From Saccharopolyspora_D taberi (GTDB lineage: Bacteria > Actinomycetota > Actinomycetes > Mycobacteriales > Pseudonocardiaceae), in NCBI RefSeq assembly GCF_039534165.1, contig NZ_BAAAUX010000013.1:96875-160874 (forward strand): DNA of 64,000 nt. The letters run 5' to 3'. The notes below the pieces were generated by a model. It did not search any database. It was not told where the DNA came from and saw only the letters and a list, made by a program, of their open reading frames with translations. Both the position numbers and the translations under genes were made by a program. Below, one piece after another: positions 52,317 to 60,811 of the stretch (position 1 is its first letter; each line of letters opens with the position of its first letter).

Positions 52317-53000
52317 TCACTGCTCCTGGCGGATCCGGCACCAGTGCTCGGTGGTCCTGGCCATGTCCTGCTGGACGAGTTCGAAGAACCGGCTCATCTC
52401 CTCCAGCCGCGCACCGGCCGGGCTGCCGGTCCCGAGCGCTTCGGCGCCGTCCCGGGCCGCCTCCGCCCAGACCCCGACGGACCGCGCCCGCAGCGTCCAC
52501 GCGCGGTGCCAGACGTCGTCGTCGACGACGTAGCGCTCGCGGCGCCCGGCGGCGTCCCGCTCGCGGCGGACCAGCTCGAACCGTTCGAGCCCGGCCACCG
52601 CCTTGGAGACCGACGCCGGGCTCACCCGGAGCCGCCCGGTGAGCTCGGCGGCGGTGAGGCTGCCGCTGTCGGTGGTGAACAGGCAGACCAGCACCCTCGA
52701 CATCATCCGCGGGAAGCCGGTCCGGACGAGCATCTCGGTGAACCGCTCCTCGAAGTCGCGCACCTGGCCGCCGCCCGGCTCGTCCGGTGTCCTGGCCGGG
52801 CGGCGGCGGGCGCGCTGCGCGGTGGTCTCGTGCGCCCGGTCGGCCCGGTAGCGTCCCGGGCCGCCGTTGCGGAGCACCTCGCGGCTGACAGTCGATGTCG
52901 GACGCTGGAGCCTGCGGGCGATCTCGGCGTAGCCGAGCCCTTCCGCCAGCCCCGCCGCGATGTGCTCGCGGTCCTCGTAGCTCAGGCGGCCTCCCGGCAT
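52317..53000 (-). CDS. Hybrid regulator: IS30-type HTH fused to GbsR/MarR-like domain
   Basis: 227 residues from an ATG with AAAAGGAG upstream. The first 65 residues (LSYEDREHIAAGLAEGLGYAEIARRLQRPTSTVSREVLRNGG) match the helix-turn-helix of IS30-type transposases. The rest is a GbsR/MarR-like winged helix (LTAAELTGRLRVSPASVSKAVAGLERFELVRRERDAAGRRERY) with a C-terminal helical bundle. No transposase catalytic domain is present. Two DNA-reading heads in one protein are known in a few actinobacterial regulators; the target is unknown. Confidence 0.75.
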   Translation of the reverse strand: MPGGRLSYEDREHIAAGLAEGLGYAEIARRLQRPTSTVSREVLRNGGPGRYRADRAHETTAQRARRRPARTPDEPGGGQVRDFEERFTEMLVRTGFPRMMSRVLVCLFTTDSGSLTAAELTGRLRVSPASVSKAVAGLERFELVRRERDAAGRRERYVVDDDVWHRAWTLRARSVGVWAEAARDGAEALGTGSPAGARLEEMSRFFELVQQDMARTTEHWCRIRQEQ

Positions 53001-53047
53001 CCCGGCTCCTTTTCTGTCGCCCTCCTCTGACGCCAGTGTGCCCGCAC

Positions 53048-54256
53048 CTAGTCCCAGAGCTCGGTCCGGTGGGCGCCGACCGACGCGCTGATGCGGTCGA
53101 CCGCTTCGGCGGCCGGCATCGGGTCGAGCTTGCGACCGTCCCGCAGGCGCAGCGCGACCTGACCAGCGGCGGCTTCCTTCGCGCCGATCACCGCCTGGTA
53201 CGGCACGAGCCGGGCGTCCCGGACGCGCGCGCCCAGGCTTCCACGTTCCGGCCGGGCGATCTCGGCGCGCAGTCCGCGCTCCGCGCAGCGCCGGACGAGG
53301 GCGTCGGCCTGCGGCAGTTCACCTTCGGAGACGGGAAGTGCGACGAGCTGGGTCGGCGCGAGCCAAGCGGGGAAGGCGCCGCCGTGCCGCTCGACGAGGT
53401 GGGCGACGGCGCGTTCGACGCTGCCGATGATGCTGCGGTGCACCATGACCGGCCGGTGCCTGGCGCCGTCGGGACCGATGTAGTGCAGGTCGAACCGGGA
53501 CGGCTGGTGGAAGTCGACCTGGATGGTGGACAGGGTCGACTCCCGGCCCGCGCTGTCGGCGATCTGGACGTCGATCTTGGGGCCGTAGAAGGCCGCTTCT
53601 CCTTCCACCGCTTCGTGATCCACCCCGTCGAGGACTTCGGCGAGCAGGTCCGCCGAGCGCCGCCACAACTCCGGATCGGCGACGTACTTCCCGCCCGGTC
53701 CCGGAAGCGAGAGCCGGTAGCGGGCGGCTTCGATGCCGAGGGCGGCGTAGGCGTCGCGGATGAGTTCCAGCGCTCCCCTGGCTTCGGCCGCGACCTGGTC
53801 GAGGGTGCAGAAGATGTGCGCGTCGTTGAGCTGGATCGCACGCACGCGGGTCAAACCACCGAGCACGCCTGACAACTCCGAGCGGTACATGCCGCCGAGT
53901 TCTGCCATGCGCAGCGGGGGTTCGCGGTAGCTGTGCGAGCGGGAGCGGTAGATCAGCGCGTGGTGCGGGCACAGGCTCGGGCGCAGGACGAGCTGTTCAC
54001 CGCCGAGATCCATCGGCGGGAACATGTCCTCGCTGTAGTGCGACCAGTGGCCCGAGATCTCGTACAGCTCGCGCTTGCCCAGCACGGGCGAGTGCACGTG
54101 CCGGTAGCCGGCGCGGAGTTCCGCGCCGCGGATGTACTCCTCCAGGGCGTGCCGCACTACCGCGCCGTCGGGAAGCCAGTACGGCAGGCCGGCGCCGATC
54201 AGCGGATCGGTGTCGAACAGGTCGAGTTCGCGGCCGAGTTTGCGGTGGTCGTGCAC
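53048..54256 (-). CDS. thrS: Short threonyl-tRNA synthetase paralogue (no editing domain)
   Basis: 402 residues from the GTG at 54256 with GAGGAG 6 nt upstream. It consists only of the class II catalytic core (motif 1 YRHVHSPVLGKRELYEISGHW, motif 2 YRSELSGVLGGLTRVRAIQLNDAHIFC, motif 3 HRSIIGSVERAVAHLVERHGG) plus the anticodon-binding domain (LAPTQLVALPVSEGELPQADALVRRC). The TGS and N2 editing domains of full-length (about 680-residue) ThrRS are missing. Such short paralogues occur as inducible or resistance copies alongside a housekeeping ThrRS. Upstream lie a Thr-codon leader peptide and a GC hairpin, suggesting attenuation. Confidence 0.85.
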   Translation of the reverse strand: MHDHRKLGRELDLFDTDPLIGAGLPYWLPDGAVVRHALEEYIRGAELRAGYRHVHSPVLGKRELYEISGHWSHYSEDMFPPMDLGGEQLVLRPSLCPHHALIYRSRSHSYREPPLRMAELGGMYRSELSGVLGGLTRVRAIQLNDAHIFCTLDQVAAEARGALELIRDAYAALGIEAARYRLSLPGPGGKYVADPELWRRSADLLAEVLDGVDHEAVEGEAAFYGPKIDVQIADSAGRESTLSTIQVDFHQPSRFDLHYIGPDGARHRPVMVHRSIIGSVERAVAHLVERHGGAFPAWLAPTQLVALPVSEGELPQADALVRRCAERGLRAEIARPERGSLGARVRDARLVPYQAVIGAKEAAAGQVALRLRDGRKLDPMPAAEAVDRISASVGAHRTELWD

Positions 54257-54290
54257 GGTGGTCTCCTCACTGGAGCGAGCGACCGCGCGA

Positions 54291-54322
54291 CGAAGCCCCG
54301 GGGCACTCGCCCCGGGGCTTCG
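54291..54322 (-). terminator. Leader hairpin (candidate attenuator) of the ThrRS gene
   Basis: CGAAGCCCCGGGGC (54291-54304) pairs perfectly with GCCCCGGGGCTTCG (54309-54322), a 14-bp stem with a 4-nt loop. It lies between the leader peptide stop (54337) and the synthetase start (54256). No U-run follows, as in many actinobacterial terminators. Confidence 0.6.
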
Positions 54323-54336
54323 GACTAGGACAGCTG

Positions 54337-54387
54337 TCAGCGCGCCGGGACGTCCTCCGGCGTCGTAGTCACGGCAGCGCGCTGCAT
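54337..54387 (-). CDS. Leader peptide with three consecutive Thr codons
   Basis: A 16-residue frame on the ThrRS side, MQRAAVTTTPEDVPAR, with Thr codons ACT-ACG-ACG at 54361-54369. It ends 80 nt before the synthetase start. Its own 3' part can form a hairpin (CGCCGG...TCCGGCG). TACCGT about 10 bp upstream may be the -10 of a leaderless promoter. The arrangement (Thr-rich leader, stem-loop, synthetase) is that of ribosome-mediated attenuation. Confidence 0.5.
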   Translation of the reverse strand: MQRAAVTTTPEDVPAR

Positions 54388-54426
54388 GCGCTCCACGGTA
54401 GCCGTTCGGCGGGCAGAATTGGTCCC

Positions 54427-55563
54427 ATGCCGGACAACTACGGTGAAGCAGGGGCAACCATCGCCATCGTCGGAGCCGGACTGGGTGGCCTGGCCCTCGC
54501 CCGGGTGCTGCACATGAACGCCATCGACGCCGTGGTGTACGAACGCGAATCGTCGCGCCATGTGCGCGGTCAGGGCGGCATGCTCGACATCCACTCGGGA
54601 CAGCGGGCGCTGCGCGAGGCCGGTCTGATCGGCCAGTTCTACGCGATCGCCCGTGGTGAAGGCCAGGACATGCGGCTTCTCGAGCCGGACGGCACCCTGC
54701 TGCTCCAAGAGGACACGCCCGACGACGCGCCGCTTGAGCGTCCCGAGGTGGACCGTGCCGATCTGCGCGACCTGCTGCTTGACTCCCTTCCCGAACACGC
54801 GGTGCGCTGGGGGCACGCGTTCGAATCCGCCGACAACGGCGTGCTGCATTTCGCCGACGGCAGCAGTGCGACGTACGACCTGCTGGTCGGAGCTGACGGC
54901 GCGAACTCCCGGGTCCGCGCACTGCTCACCGACGCTCGACCAGCGCACATCGGACAAAACATCGTCGAGCTCTGCATTTCCGACATCGACCGCACCTACC
55001 CGGACCTCGCGGCGATGGTCGGGCGCGGCAACTTCTGGGTGCTCGGCGACGGACGATCCCTGGCGGCGCAGCGCAACGGCGACGGCCGCGTACGCATCGG
55101 CCTGAACTTCTACAACACCGCCGAGGACTGGTTTGCCACCAGCGGGATCCCGTTCGACGATCCGGCCGCCGCGCGGGCGCGGCTGGTCGAGGAGTTCACC
55201 GGCTGGGACCCCCGGTTCACCGCGCTGATCGAAGCCAGCGACGACACGATCGTGCCGCGGTCGCTCACCACTCTCCCCGTCGGCCTGACCTGGCCGTCGA
55301 CGCCAGGCGTCACGCTGCTCGGCGATGCCGCGCACCTGATGCCACCGGTGGGGGAAGGTGCCAACATGGCGCTGCTCGACGGCGCCCTGCTCGGCCTCGC
55401 GCTGGCCGCGCACCCGGACGACTTTCCCGCCGCCGTCGAAGAGTACGAACGCGAGATGTTCGAACGCACCGGCGCTGCCGCCCGGATGTCCGCGGACCTG
55501 CACGAACTGCTGATGTCGCCGGACGCCAGCCGGAGGCTGCTCGCGTTCTTCCAACCTGGCTGA
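54427..55563 (+). CDS. FAD-dependent monooxygenase (TetX/PHBH-like)
   Basis: 378 residues. Group A flavin monooxygenase signatures: GxGxxG in IAIVGAGLGGLALARVLH (about 13-30), the DG motif LLVGADGANSRVR (about 155-167), and the GD motif VTLLGDAAHLMPPVGEGANMALLDG (about 293-317). TetX-like enzymes hydroxylate aromatic substrates, including tetracyclines in some members; here the substrate is unknown. Divergent from the ThrRS leader. Confidence 0.88.
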   Translation: MPDNYGEAGATIAIVGAGLGGLALARVLHMNAIDAVVYERESSRHVRGQGGMLDIHSGQRALREAGLIGQFYAIARGEGQDMRLLEPDGTLLLQEDTPDDAPLERPEVDRADLRDLLLDSLPEHAVRWGHAFESADNGVLHFADGSSATYDLLVGADGANSRVRALLTDARPAHIGQNIVELCISDIDRTYPDLAAMVGRGNFWVLGDGRSLAAQRNGDGRVRIGLNFYNTAEDWFATSGIPFDDPAAARARLVEEFTGWDPRFTALIEASDDTIVPRSLTTLPVGLTWPSTPGVTLLGDAAHLMPPVGEGANMALLDGALLGLALAAHPDDFPAAVEEYEREMFERTGAAARMSADLHELLMSPDASRRLLAFFQPG

Positions 55564-55578
55564 ACGTGATCGACACGT

Positions 55579-57285
55579 TCAGTTGCTCTCCGGGCCGGGC
55601 AGGTGCGGCCCGATGTATCCGATGTGGACGCACCCGGTCGCGCCCCGGCTGTCGTCGAAGTAGTGCAGCCTCGGCGCGACCCCGCCGCCGCGGTCGATCT
55701 TCACGTGCGCGCCGAAGAACTCCCAGCCCGACGGGTGCACCTCCGGCGGCACCGGAAACGTCCGCGCGTTGCGGAAGCGCGGCGTGTTGACCACCAGCTC
55801 GCTCTCCCCGGACGCCACCAGGCTCGGGCTCAGCCCGCGCGACCCGCCGAACTCCCGCACGTAGTGGGAAAAACCGCGCAGCCAGGGCGCACTTCCGTCC
55901 CCGCAACGGCGGGCCAGCGCGTACTCCGACAGCAGCTCCAGCACACCCCAGCACCTCCGCAGCCACAGCCCCGACCGCTGGTGCCCGTCCAGCTCCCCGG
56001 CCGCCGCCACCTGCGGCCCCAGCCGCAGCCCCGCCAGCTCCCGCTCCGCGGTCGCCAGCAGCTCCGCGAACGACCCGAACGCCACCACCTCCGGCTCCGC
56101 CTCCGGTGGCGGCTCCGCCTCCGGCCCGGGCTCCGCCCGGTCGTCGGCGCGGTCGAGCTCCTCGGCGTAGAGCTCCGCTTCCAGCTCCGCCTCGCGCGCT
56201 TCGCGCCACGCCTCGGCGACCACGCCGTTGCGCAGCGCGGACTCCGCGCTGTCGCGCTCCCGCCGCAACCGCCCGACCAGCTCGGCGAGGCGGAGCCGGG
56301 AGCGCCGGGCGCGGGCGATTCCGGCGGTCAGCTCGTCGAGTTCGGCGCGTCGCCGGGAGACCCGCTCCGCGGCGTCCTCGGCTTCGTGCCGGGCGGTTCT
56401 GGCCTGCTCGGTGACGGAGTCGAGGCGCTGTCGCAGGATGCGCTTGCCAGCGTCGTCGGGTGCGGGCAGCCAGCGGATGCCGGGCGTCGTGGGCACGATC
56501 CGCACGTCATGCATCGGGTCGTCGAGCAGAGCTCGCCATTCCCGCGCGGTGGCGGGGATCTTGCCGCCCGGGCGCCACGAGCTCACCCGGATCACGGTGT
56601 CGACGATCTGCCGCCAGAGGCCGGGCCGGTCGAGCCGGTCGGCGTCGGCGGTGATGTCGTCGAGGTGCCCGGCCCACCAGGGAGGCAGGTAGAGGCGGAC
56701 CGCGCGGTGCGGGACCTGGCGGTCGGCGGGCAACAGCGCGTTGAGCCGTTCCCGGGCGGAGTCGTCGATCGGCAGCAGCCCGCACATGCCCCGGGTGGCG
56801 TTGCGGAAGCGCAGCATCTCCTGGCCGATCCGGGTGCCGTTGTGGACGAGCACCGGGGTGTCCCGGGCACCGCCGTTGAAGGTGCGCTCCAGGAACCCGA
56901 CGTCGTCGAGCCCGACCAGCGGGTTCTGCTGGGTCAGCGAGTACGCCGAACTCGGGTCCTTGAGGCCGTGGTCGAGCAGTCCCAGTCTTTCCACCGGGTT
57001 GCGCTGGTCGCGGATCGACCACGGGCGGCGAGCCTCGGCGTGGACCCAGAACGCGACCTCGCCGTCCGTCGCGGTCGCGCTGACCCCGAGCATCGCGCGG
57101 ACCGCCGAGGAGCCCTTCCCCCAGGACATCCGCCAGCGGAGCGCGGCGCCGTCCCGGCCGCCGTCGATCAGCCGCAGCGCGCCGGACTCGTGCAGGCCGA
57201 CCAGGACGCGCTCGTGGTCGCGCAGGGACGGCGCGGCGTGGCCCGCGGCGCAGAACGACGTCGTGGGCAGCGGTTCGGGCGTCAC
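55579..57285 (-). CDS. Coiled-coil protein of unknown function, paralogue B
   Basis: 568 residues from a GTG overlapping the stop of the upstream paralogue (GTGA). Three regions: an N-terminal domain (about 1-250, LRDHERVLVGLHESGALRLIDGG...RWRMSWG; VRLYLPPWWAGHLDDI), a long coiled coil (about 280-390, RLDSVTEQARTARHEAEDAA...RARRSRLRLAELVGRLRRERDS), and a C-terminal beta-rich domain (HPSGWEFFGAHVKIDRGGG...HIGYIGPHLPG). The protein next door shares the first and last regions, so they arose by duplication. No enzyme motif, membrane segment or signal peptide. I recognise no named family. Confidence 0.75.
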   Translation of the reverse strand: MTPEPLPTTSFCAAGHAAPSLRDHERVLVGLHESGALRLIDGGRDGAALRWRMSWGKGSSAVRAMLGVSATATDGEVAFWVHAEARRPWSIRDQRNPVERLGLLDHGLKDPSSAYSLTQQNPLVGLDDVGFLERTFNGGARDTPVLVHNGTRIGQEMLRFRNATRGMCGLLPIDDSARERLNALLPADRQVPHRAVRLYLPPWWAGHLDDITADADRLDRPGLWRQIVDTVIRVSSWRPGGKIPATAREWRALLDDPMHDVRIVPTTPGIRWLPAPDDAGKRILRQRLDSVTEQARTARHEAEDAAERVSRRRAELDELTAGIARARRSRLRLAELVGRLRRERDSAESALRNGVVAEAWREAREAELEAELYAEELDRADDRAEPGPEAEPPPEAEPEVVAFGSFAELLATAERELAGLRLGPQVAAAGELDGHQRSGLWLRRCWGVLELLSEYALARRCGDGSAPWLRGFSHYVREFGGSRGLSPSLVASGESELVVNTPRFRNARTFPVPPEVHPSGWEFFGAHVKIDRGGGVAPRLHYFDDSRGATGCVHIGYIGPHLPGPESN

Positions 57286-58778
57286 AGCGCGGGCCCCACG
57301 TATCCGACGTGCACGACGCCGCCCTCGCGGAGGTAGTGCAGGACGTACCGCCCGCTGTGGTCCAGCAGGACGTGGTCCGGGAAGAACTCCCAGCGGTCCG
57401 GGGAGGTCCGGAACGTCAGCGCCGGGTCCGGGCCGGGCGCGGTGCCCCTCAGCAGGGGCGGGATCGCGTCCGGGTCGCCGAGCAGGTCCACCAGCCGCAG
57501 GCAGCGCCGCCGCCGCTCCGCGTCGAGCCGGTCGACCTCCTCCCGGACCCCCGGTCCGAACCGGACTTCCGCCGGTGCCGCGGCCGTCGGGCTGCCGCCC
57601 TCCTCCCGCCGCCGCAGCTCCGCCGCGCGGGCCCGCACAAGCCGCTGCGCGGCGTGCTTCCGGCGCATCGCCGCGCCCAGCGAGGTCCGCGCCAGCGCTT
57701 CCCTCGCCTCGTCGCGCTCCGCGCGGAGGCGCAGGGCGCCGCGGGCGAGGTTGCGACGCGAGCGCGTGAGGTCCGCGAGTTCGGCACGTGCTTGTTCGAG
57801 TTCGCGATCCAGTTCGGTTGCGGTGTTCGCGCGCTGCGACCGCACGTTGCGCAGCTCGGCGACGCTGTCGCCCGCGCCCTGGATGCGCTGGCGCAGCTCG
57901 GCCTTGTCGACGTCGTCCCGGAGCGGGTACCAGCCGGAGGCGCCTGCGACGCGTTCGTCGTTGCACGGCTCGTCGAACAGCGCTTGCCACTGCTCGTCGT
58001 CGGAGGGCGTCGAGTCCCGCCAGCGGGCAGCGCGCAGCGCCGAGTCGGCGAGGTCTCGCCAGGCGGGCTCGTCGAGCTCGCCGACGCAGACGTCCGGCAT
58101 CCGGCCGGCCCAGCAGCTCGGCAGCACCAGACGCGCGCCGCGCTCGGGGATCCGCAGGTCCGGGGGCACCAGGGCGTCGAGCTTCGCAGCCGCCTCGTCG
58201 TCGAGTCCGAGCACCGCCGCCGCGCCGAGCGTGGTCGTGCGGAACGTCTGCGCCCAGACCGGATCGGGTTCACCCACATGTCGCAACAACACGGGTATCC
58301 GGGCGATGCGGTCGCGGAGCACGGCGACGACCCGGTCGAGCGGTTCGGAGCCGCTGATCAGGGTCGATCCGGTGGCGGGCAGTGCGCTGGCGGAGTCGAG
58401 CAGCACCTGCTGACCGAGCCCGACCCGGACCAGCGGCGAGGGTTCCGGCCAGCCCCAGCCGAGGTCGCAGCGCGCGGCGAAGGAGACGCCGACCGCGTCG
58501 TGCCGGTCCGGGAGGTCGGTCAGCGCGAGCACCGCGTGCACCGGTTCGCCGTCGCGCGACCAGGTCATCCGCCACCGGCGCAGTCCCGGCAGGCTTCCCC
58601 GGTCGAACAGCCGCAGCGCCCCGGCCTCGTGCTGCCGCACCAGGAACTCCTCGTGCTCCAGCACCGAGCGCGGCGACCACCCCACCGCCGGGAACACCGC
58701 TGGCGGGACGGCCCCGGGTGGGACGGTTTCGGGCGGCTGGTCGCGGTCCGTGTCAAGCTCCCGGGCGCCACTCATCAT
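57282..58778 (-). CDS. Coiled-coil protein of unknown function, paralogue A
   Basis: 498 residues; adjacent ATGs at 58778 and 58775. The N-terminal region (VLEHEEFLVRQHEAGALRLFDRG, RWRMTWSRDG; RGARLVLPSCWAGRMPDV) aligns with that of paralogue B. The central coiled coil (AELRQRIQGAGDSVAELRNVRSQRANTATELDRELEQARAELADL) is shorter, and the C-terminal domain (RWEFFPDHVLLDHSGRYVLHYLREGGVVHVGYVGPAL) matches. Overlap with paralogue B makes them one operon. Different coil lengths with conserved ends suggest a heteromeric rod-like assembly; this is inference. Confidence 0.75.
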   Translation of the reverse strand: MMSGARELDTDRDQPPETVPPGAVPPAVFPAVGWSPRSVLEHEEFLVRQHEAGALRLFDRGSLPGLRRWRMTWSRDGEPVHAVLALTDLPDRHDAVGVSFAARCDLGWGWPEPSPLVRVGLGQQVLLDSASALPATGSTLISGSEPLDRVVAVLRDRIARIPVLLRHVGEPDPVWAQTFRTTTLGAAAVLGLDDEAAAKLDALVPPDLRIPERGARLVLPSCWAGRMPDVCVGELDEPAWRDLADSALRAARWRDSTPSDDEQWQALFDEPCNDERVAGASGWYPLRDDVDKAELRQRIQGAGDSVAELRNVRSQRANTATELDRELEQARAELADLTRSRRNLARGALRLRAERDEAREALARTSLGAAMRRKHAAQRLVRARAAELRRREEGGSPTAAAPAEVRFGPGVREEVDRLDAERRRRCLRLVDLLGDPDAIPPLLRGTAPGPDPALTFRTSPDRWEFFPDHVLLDHSGRYVLHYLREGGVVHVGYVGPAL

Positions 58779-58886
58779 TTCGAGCGTAGTCGCCAAAGTG
58801 TGCAACCCTGGAGTAGCCGTGTTCCGTCTTGCACGACCTTCACGAGCCGCGATACCCACCCGTGACCGTCGCACAGCGGATGCGGA

Positions 58887-58916
58887 TTGACCTGCACATA
58901 TATCGGTTAGTAAGTT
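58887..58916 (+). promoter_or_regulatory. Candidate leaderless promoter of murR
   Basis: TTGACC (58887-58892) and TAAGTT (58911-58916) with an 18-bp spacer would start transcription at or within 1-2 nt of the ATG at 58923. No ribosome site precedes that ATG, which fits leaderless initiation. Confidence 0.5.
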
Positions 58917-58922
58917 TCCCAC

Positions 58923-59849
58923 ATGGCAACCGACGAGAACCTCCCAGAGCCCGGGGACGCCAGCCCGCTGATCCGGATCCGCTCCCTGCTCCCGGGGCTG
59001 GCCCGGGCCGAGCAGCGGGTGGCCAACATCGTGCTGGCCGATCCGGCGTCGGTCGCCCGCCGGAGCATCACCGAGGTCGCCGAGGCGGCAGGCACCAGCG
59101 AGACCACCGTGACCCGCTTCTGCAAGGCGATCGGGGTCGGCGGCTACCCGGACCTGCGCATCGCGCTGGCGGCCGACACCGCGCGGACCTCCAGCCGGGA
59201 CCGGGACCTCGGCAGCGACATCGGCCCGGACGACGACATCGGCAAGATCATCGAGAAGGTCTCCTACGCCGACGCCAAGGCGGTCGAGGAGACCGCCGAC
59301 CAGCTCGACTCGGAGATCCTGCGGCGGCTGGTCGACGCCGTCGCGCAGGCCCGCCGGATCGACGTCTACGGCGTCGGCGCCAGCGCCTTCGTCGCGCTGG
59401 ACCTGCAGCAGAAGCTGCACCGGATCGGGCTGACCTGCTTCGCCTGGTCGGACACGCACAACGCGCTGACCTCCGCCGCGGTGCTGCGCCCCGGCGACGT
59501 CGCCGTCGGCATCTCGCACACCGGCGCCACCACCGAGACCGTGGAGGCGTTGCAGGTGGCGGGCAAGCGCGGTGCGACCACGGCCGCGCTGACCAACTTC
59601 GCCCGCTCGCCCATCACCGAGGTCGCCGACCACGTGCTGACCACCGCGGTCCGCGAGACCACCTACCGGTCGGGCGCGATGGCCAGCCGGATCGGCCAGC
59701 TCACCGTGATCGACTGCCTGTTCATCGGGGTCGCGCAGCGCCACCTCGACCAGACCAAGTCCGCGCTGGAGGCGACCTACGAGGCGGTCGGCGGGCACCG
59801 GCTGGGCTCGCGGCCGGACCGCAGGCGCTCCGGCAAGGAGGGGGCATGA
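58923..59849 (+). CDS. murR: MurR/RpiR-family transcriptional regulator
   Basis: 308 residues. N-terminal RpiR winged helix (LARAEQRVANIVLADPASVARRSITEVAEAAGTSETTVTRFCKAIG) and C-terminal SIS sugar-phosphate-binding domain (RRIDVYGVGASAFVALDLQQKLH, VAVGISHTGATTETVEAL). MurR senses MurNAc-6-phosphate and controls its catabolism. It overlaps murQ by 4 nt (ATGA), giving a two-gene operon with a probable leaderless start. Confidence 0.9.
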   Translation: MATDENLPEPGDASPLIRIRSLLPGLARAEQRVANIVLADPASVARRSITEVAEAAGTSETTVTRFCKAIGVGGYPDLRIALAADTARTSSRDRDLGSDIGPDDDIGKIIEKVSYADAKAVEETADQLDSEILRRLVDAVAQARRIDVYGVGASAFVALDLQQKLHRIGLTCFAWSDTHNALTSAAVLRPGDVAVGISHTGATTETVEALQVAGKRGATTAALTNFARSPITEVADHVLTTAVRETTYRSGAMASRIGQLTVIDCLFIGVAQRHLDQTKSALEATYEAVGGHRLGSRPDRRRSGKEGA

Positions 59850-60790
59850 GCACCGAGAGCGCCAACGGCGCGCAACCTGGTGCGACCGACGCGGTCCGGG
59901 TGGACGCGCCGACCGAGCGCACCAATCCCAGGACCGCCGACATCGACCTGCTGCCGACGCTGGACATCCTGCACGTGCTCAACACCGAGGACCGCACGGT
60001 CCCGGAGGCCGTCGGCCGGGTGCTGCCGGAGCTGGCGAAGGCGGTGGACATGGCGGTGTCGGCGCTGCGGTCGGGAGGCCGGGTGCACTACGTCGGCGCG
60101 GGCACCTCCGGCAGGCTCGCCGTGCTCGACGCAGCCGAGCTGATCCCGACCTACAACGTGCCGCCGACCTGGTTCGTCGCGCACCAGGCGGGCGGGGCGA
60201 GCGCGTTCCAGCGGGCGGTGGAGAACGCCGAGGACGACGCCGAGGCGGGAGCCGCGGCGATCGAGGAGCACGCGAGCGGAGCGGACTTCGTGCTCGGGCT
60301 GGCGGCCTCCGGCCGGACCCCGTTCGTGCTGGGCGCGCTGGCCGCCGCGCAGCGGCTGGGCGCGGGGACCGGGCTGGTCTCGGCGAACCCGGAGGCGGCG
60401 CGCAGCGCGCCGGCCGACGTGGTGATCGCGGTGGACACCGGACCGGAGCCGATCACCGGATCGACCAGGATGAAGGCGGGCACAGCGCAGAAGCTGGTGC
60501 TGACGTCGTTCTCGACGGCGGTGATGGTCAAGCTCGGGCGGACCTACTCGAACCTGATGGTCAGCATGCTCGCGACCAACGCGAAGCTGCGCGGGCGCAC
60601 GATCAGCATCCTGCGGGAGGCGACCAACGAGCCCGACGAGGTGTGCGAGGCGGCGCTGACCGCGGCCGACGGCGATCTCAAGACCGCGCTCGTGCACCTG
60701 CTGGCGGGGGTCGGCGTGGAGCGCGCGGCAGCCGCGCTCGCGGTGTCGGACGGGCACGTCAGGGAGGCTTTGCGCTCCTTGGAGCACTGA
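59846..60790 (+). CDS. murQ: N-acetylmuramic acid 6-phosphate etherase
   Basis: 314 residues. It cleaves the lactyl ether of MurNAc-6-P to give GlcNAc-6-P. MurQ hallmarks: TERTNPRTADIDLLPTLDIL at the start, RVHYVGAGTSGRLAVLDAAE (about 74-93), and the signature ITGSTRMKAGTAQKLVLT (about 205-222). Both SIS loops are intact. ATGA overlap with murR and GGAGGGGG ribosome site. Together with NagZ, NamZ and the esterase about 11 kb away this gives most of a cell-wall sugar salvage route. No MurNAc kinase or PTS transporter is seen in the window. Confidence 0.95.
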   Translation: MSTESANGAQPGATDAVRVDAPTERTNPRTADIDLLPTLDILHVLNTEDRTVPEAVGRVLPELAKAVDMAVSALRSGGRVHYVGAGTSGRLAVLDAAELIPTYNVPPTWFVAHQAGGASAFQRAVENAEDDAEAGAAAIEEHASGADFVLGLAASGRTPFVLGALAAAQRLGAGTGLVSANPEAARSAPADVVIAVDTGPEPITGSTRMKAGTAQKLVLTSFSTAVMVKLGRTYSNLMVSMLATNAKLRGRTISILREATNEPDEVCEAALTAADGDLKTALVHLLAGVGVERAAAALAVSDGHVREALRSLEH

Positions 60791-60811
60791 TGACGTGCTT
60801 AAGATGATCGG

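Noticed and set aside
52317..53000. Insertion-sequence gene (IS30-like)
   Set aside because: Only the helix-turn-helix is present; no DDE domain and no terminal inverted repeats around the gene.
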